From: JACVRW01 sp963837445
GTDB taxonomy: Bacteria; Actinomycetota; Thermoleophilia; Solirubrobacterales; Thermoleophilaceae
Length of the DNA: 64,000 bases
Assembly (NCBI GenBank): GCA_963837445.1
Contig: CAWINK010000003.1
Coordinates: 421,603 to 485,602 of the forward strand
Direction of reading: 5' to 3'
Made by a program: the position numbers and the translations under genes. The notes under the pieces were generated by a model. It saw only the letters and a list, made by a program, of their open reading frames with translations, did no database searches and was not told the DNA's origin. This document shows positions 61,585-64,000 of this stretch, one piece after another (the first letter of the stretch is position 1; each line of letters starts with the position of its first letter).

Positions 61585-63301
61585 TCATGCCGCGCGGCGA
61601 CCTTGCCGGCGGGCACCCCCAATGGAGCCTGGCCGCACCGTCTGAACCACTCGACCCCTACCGCCACCGGCCGCTGCTGGTAGGTCGTCTGGGATAGCCG
61701 GCGAGTGCTCGAGGGCATCGGCAATGGCCTCGGTGACGGTGGCAGAGACTCGAACCTGCGGCTCCGCTTGTCGTAGACGACCTTCAGGCCGAAGGCCTCG
61801 AAGACCTGGCGCTTGACTCGGGTGGGGCGGGGCGCAGGGCTGGGTGAGGTCGGGGATGCGCGCGAGCAGCGCGCAGGGCTCCTGCGGCCTCAGGCCGGGG
61901 CCGAGGGGATGAGGGCCCGGAGGTCGGTTTCGGCGCTTCCTTGGCTCTTGCGGAGCTTCTCGATGCGCTTGAGAGAGCTGCGGCTCGAGCCCTGCTCGAG
62001 CGCCTCGATCTGCTTGCCGATCCGGTCGTCGAGGTCGGCCACCTGTCCCGCAGTCGCGTCTGGGTCGCGGCGTCGGCTTGGCGGTGGTCTTCTGGTGGGC
62101 GCGCAGCTGGCGGGCGAGCTTCTCCAGGCGCATGGGGCCGAAGATCCGTCGGCGAAGAACTGCTCGACCAGGGGGAGGAGGGCGTCTTCGCGGATGGAGA
62201 GCCATTGGCCGTGCCCTTCGATCTGGTCGGCGGCGACCTTGCCGTAGGTGCGCCCGTAGTCGCAGGTCATGTAGGTGTGCTGCTTGCGGGTGCGCCCGTA
62301 CATCGCGAGCGGTTGGTGGCCGGAGGCGCAGCGGACCATGCCGGTGAGCAGGTAGGTCTTCGATCCGGTCCGGCCGTTGCTCCGCGGCCGCCCGCGGAAG
62401 CGCTCCTGGGCGGCGGCGAACAGCTCGTCGGAGACGAGTGGCAGGTGCTCGACCTCGGAGACCACCCACTCCTCCTCCGCTCGTAGCCGTGCCGTGCCGC
62501 CGGCTTCGCGCTGGGTGGCGAAGTCGAGCCGGTTCCAGCCGAGGCGGCCGGTGTAGGTGGGGTTCGCAGCATCGCCCGGAGGGTGGACTTGGCCCAGTGG
62601 CCGCGGACGTTGCGCTTGGCGTCGACGTGGCCGGGGAGGGCGGCCCTCCGGGCCGGTTGAGCCGGTCGGCGATCGCCTTGCAACCAGGCCCCGGTCGGCC
62701 CAGAGGTGGAAGATCTCGGCCACCACCGGCGGCGGCGTCGGGGTCGGGGACGAGCCGGGTCTTGGTCTCGCCGGCCTTGGCCCGCGCGGCCACGGGGGGG
62801 TGCTGTGCTCGAGCTGGTAGCCGTAGGGCGGCCCGGCCGCCGCAGCGGAACCCCTGCAGCGCGGTCTGGCGCATGCCGCGCTTGGTCTCCCGCGACAGCT
62901 TGGCCCGCTCGTATCGTCGAAGGCCTGCTGCAGCGCGATCATCAGCCCGCCCTCCGCCGTCGAGGGGTCGCCGGCCCCGACCGCGTAGTGGATCTCCACC
63001 CCGACCTTGCGCAGCTCGCGGTGGAACAGGCCCGCCGAGACCCGGTCCCGGGACAGCGCGAGGTCTGGTAGATGACGACCGCGTCGAACCGGCGGGTCGC
63101 CTTCTCCCGCGCCTCCTGGGTCAGCGCCGTCCATCCGGGCCGGTCGTCCTTGGCCCCGGACTCCTGGTCGAAGAACTCGCACACCACCTCGCCGCCCAGC
63201 TCGAGGCCTTGCGCTTGCAGGCCTCAGCTGAGAGGGCGGGCCAGGGTCTGGTCCTGCTTGTCGTCCGTCGACAGCCGGCCGTAGAAGGCGAACCTGATCA
63301 C
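61585..63301 (-). pseudogene. Large serine recombinase, multiply frameshifted
   Basis: From a GTG at 63301 the minus strand gives VIRFAFYGRLSTDDKQDQT, the resolvase N-terminus with catalytic Ser11. Other frames carry EVVCEFFDQESGAKDDRPGW, ELRKVGVEIHYAVGAGDPST and AEGGLMIALQQAFDD. The recombinase domain follows (PPYGYQLEHS, NPTYTGRLGWNRLDFATQRE, HLPLVSDELFAAAQERF), then a zinc-ribbon domain with YLLTGMVRCASGH and TYMTCDYGRTYG, and a C-terminal coiled coil (DDRIGKQIEALEQGSSRSSL). Corrected size is about 570 aa, usual for phage and ICE integrases of this class. It points away from the HerA module; its attachment site is not apparent in the window. Confidence 0.8.
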
Positions 63302-63451
63302 GCGATGGCCTTCGCATCGTCGCGGCAAGTGGCTGCGATGCCCGTGGTGACCACAGGGGGGCTGGTGGATTGACGCGATGTGTCAAGCACTTCCCCGGAA
63401 AAAATCATCCGCGACGCCGCCTCACAATCCTCCGAGCAGCTCAACCACACG

Positions 63452-64000
63452 TCAGCCGTCCTCCTGGGCATCCTGGCCGAGGTTCTGGCGGGTGACAGGT
63501 AGGTTCAGCTGAGACGTCGGGTCGGGCGGGTCAGGGTGGGAGGGAGCAGGGGCGATCACGGCGGAGATCTGGTTCGGCACCTCGGCGCCCTGCGCTGATG
63601 CGAGGGTGGGATGTGGGGCGACCTGACCAGTTCGACCAGCGCCCGTTTCGGGCGGCGCGGTAACTGTCGCCTGGCTGGTCGGGCGCTCGGTCGGCCCGGT
63701 CGGGGACGGGCTTCCTACGGGCGGGTCGAGCGCTGCGGCCGGTAGGTGGAGCACGGAGAGGCGGGAGCCCGAGATCGTCTTACGGACCGCATAGGTTTGG
63801 CGGGTCCGGGAGTCGGTCGAGCGCAGCAAGTTCCGCTCATGTAGCTGTTTCGCGAGCGTGGAGGTGGTGACGCCGAGGTGCTCTCCCAGATCCTGGGCTA
63901 CGCGCTGCGTGGCGCCGAGCGCCAGGTCGATGTCGAGGAATAGGTCGTCGCCGGTGACCCAGCCGACCAAGGTCCCATTGGGGCGCCAGTCGCTCGCTAT
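63452..64000 (-). CDS. C-terminal part of a DNA-element protein with winged-helix-like domain, cut by window end
   Basis: The frame is open to the window edge, so the N-terminus is missing (a TTG at 63970 is only a formal start). The visible part has GDDLFLDIDLALGATQRVAQ, then DLGEHLGVTTSTLAKQLHER and NLLRSTDSRTRQTYAVRKTI, a helix-turn-helix-like unit, then a long Pro/Thr/Ser/Gln-rich low-complexity tail. This combination is familiar from C-termini of primase/helicase-like proteins of actinobacterial plasmids and integrative elements, but without the N-terminal part I do not assign an enzyme. It supports the view that the element continues to the right. Confidence 0.55.
   Translation of the reverse strand: MASDWRPNGTLVGWVTGDDLFLDIDLALGATQRVAQDLGEHLGVTTSTLAKQLHERNLLRSTDSRTRQTYAVRKTISGSRLSVLHLPAAALDPPVGSPSPTGPTERPTSQATVTAPPETGAGRTGQVAPHPTLASAQGAEVPNQISAVIAPAPSHPDPPDPTSQLNLPVTRQNLGQDAQEDG

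Noticed and set aside
63970..64000. TTG at 63970 as the true start of the last gene
   Set aside because: The frame stays open to the window edge with protein-like sequence (ASDWRPNGT), so the gene more likely begins outside.

Overview
The window is a GC-rich actinobacterial chromosome segment. Gene content fits class Thermoleophilia (Solirubrobacterales-like) best: a glmU-prs-rplY-pth-mfd-PPIase-mazG-eno-ftsB housekeeping order, a six-gene mce operon, a lone csrA, and a secreted protein built of Cys-containing Ig-like repeats. The class assignment is inference from gene content and style, not from a marker-gene search.

Region 1 (1-15 kb) is conserved housekeeping: cell-wall precursor and PRPP synthesis, ribosomal protein L25, peptidyl-tRNA hydrolase, Mfd, a PPIase lipoprotein, MazG, enolase and FtsB, then csrA. 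Several of these genes (an ABC1-type kinase, mazG, eno) carry single-base frame breaks although their protein sequence is otherwise fully conserved; enolase has four, each explained by one extra base. Region 2 (15-25 kb) is mixed metabolism and envelope: a DUF2090 aldolase-like protein, a GCS2-type ligase, a rhomboid that has lost its catalytic residues, a metallo-hydrolase, an R2lox-type di-metal oxidase, a CsaA-like protein, an ECF sigma factor fused to an anti-sigma-like tail, a thioredoxin-reductase-like flavoprotein and tRNA-Leu(UAA). Region 3 (25-38 kb) is a tightly coupled six-gene mce operon without its usual YrbE permeases or ATPase, followed by a membrane class III nucleotide cyclase and a membrane SpoIIE-type phosphatase. 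Region 4 (38-42 kb) has a haloalkane-dehalogenase-like hydrolase, a ThDP enzyme, a candidate structured ncRNA with its own terminator, Ppx/GppA, an ArsC/Spx-family protein and the initiator tRNA.

Region 5 (41.9-56.6 kb) is the accessory heart of the window. The 3' 42 bp of tRNA-fMet, starting exactly in the anticodon loop, recurs three more times in direct orientation (43390, 44834, 56531). This splits the region into three tandem inserts of about 1.5, 1.4 and 11.7 kb: a VapBC-type toxin-antitoxin insert, an insert with a 5'-truncated amidase-domain gene plus a membrane protein, and a complete catabolic island (FadR-type regulator, ribose-type ABC importer, adenine-deaminase-like amidohydrolase, hydantoinase/oxoprolinase A and B subunits, M24 creatinase/prolidase-like hydrolase). 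The last two inserts end in the same roughly 108-bp arm next to the repeat. No integrase is visible in any of the three.

Region 6 (56.6-64 kb) is a different mobile region: HerA-like ATPase, NurA-like nuclease, D12-class adenine methyltransferase and a large serine recombinase, all broken by many frameshifts but conserved between them, plus the C-terminal end of a DNA-element-associated protein running off the window. Whether the frame breaks are real decay or uncorrected sequencing indels cannot be settled from the sequence alone.
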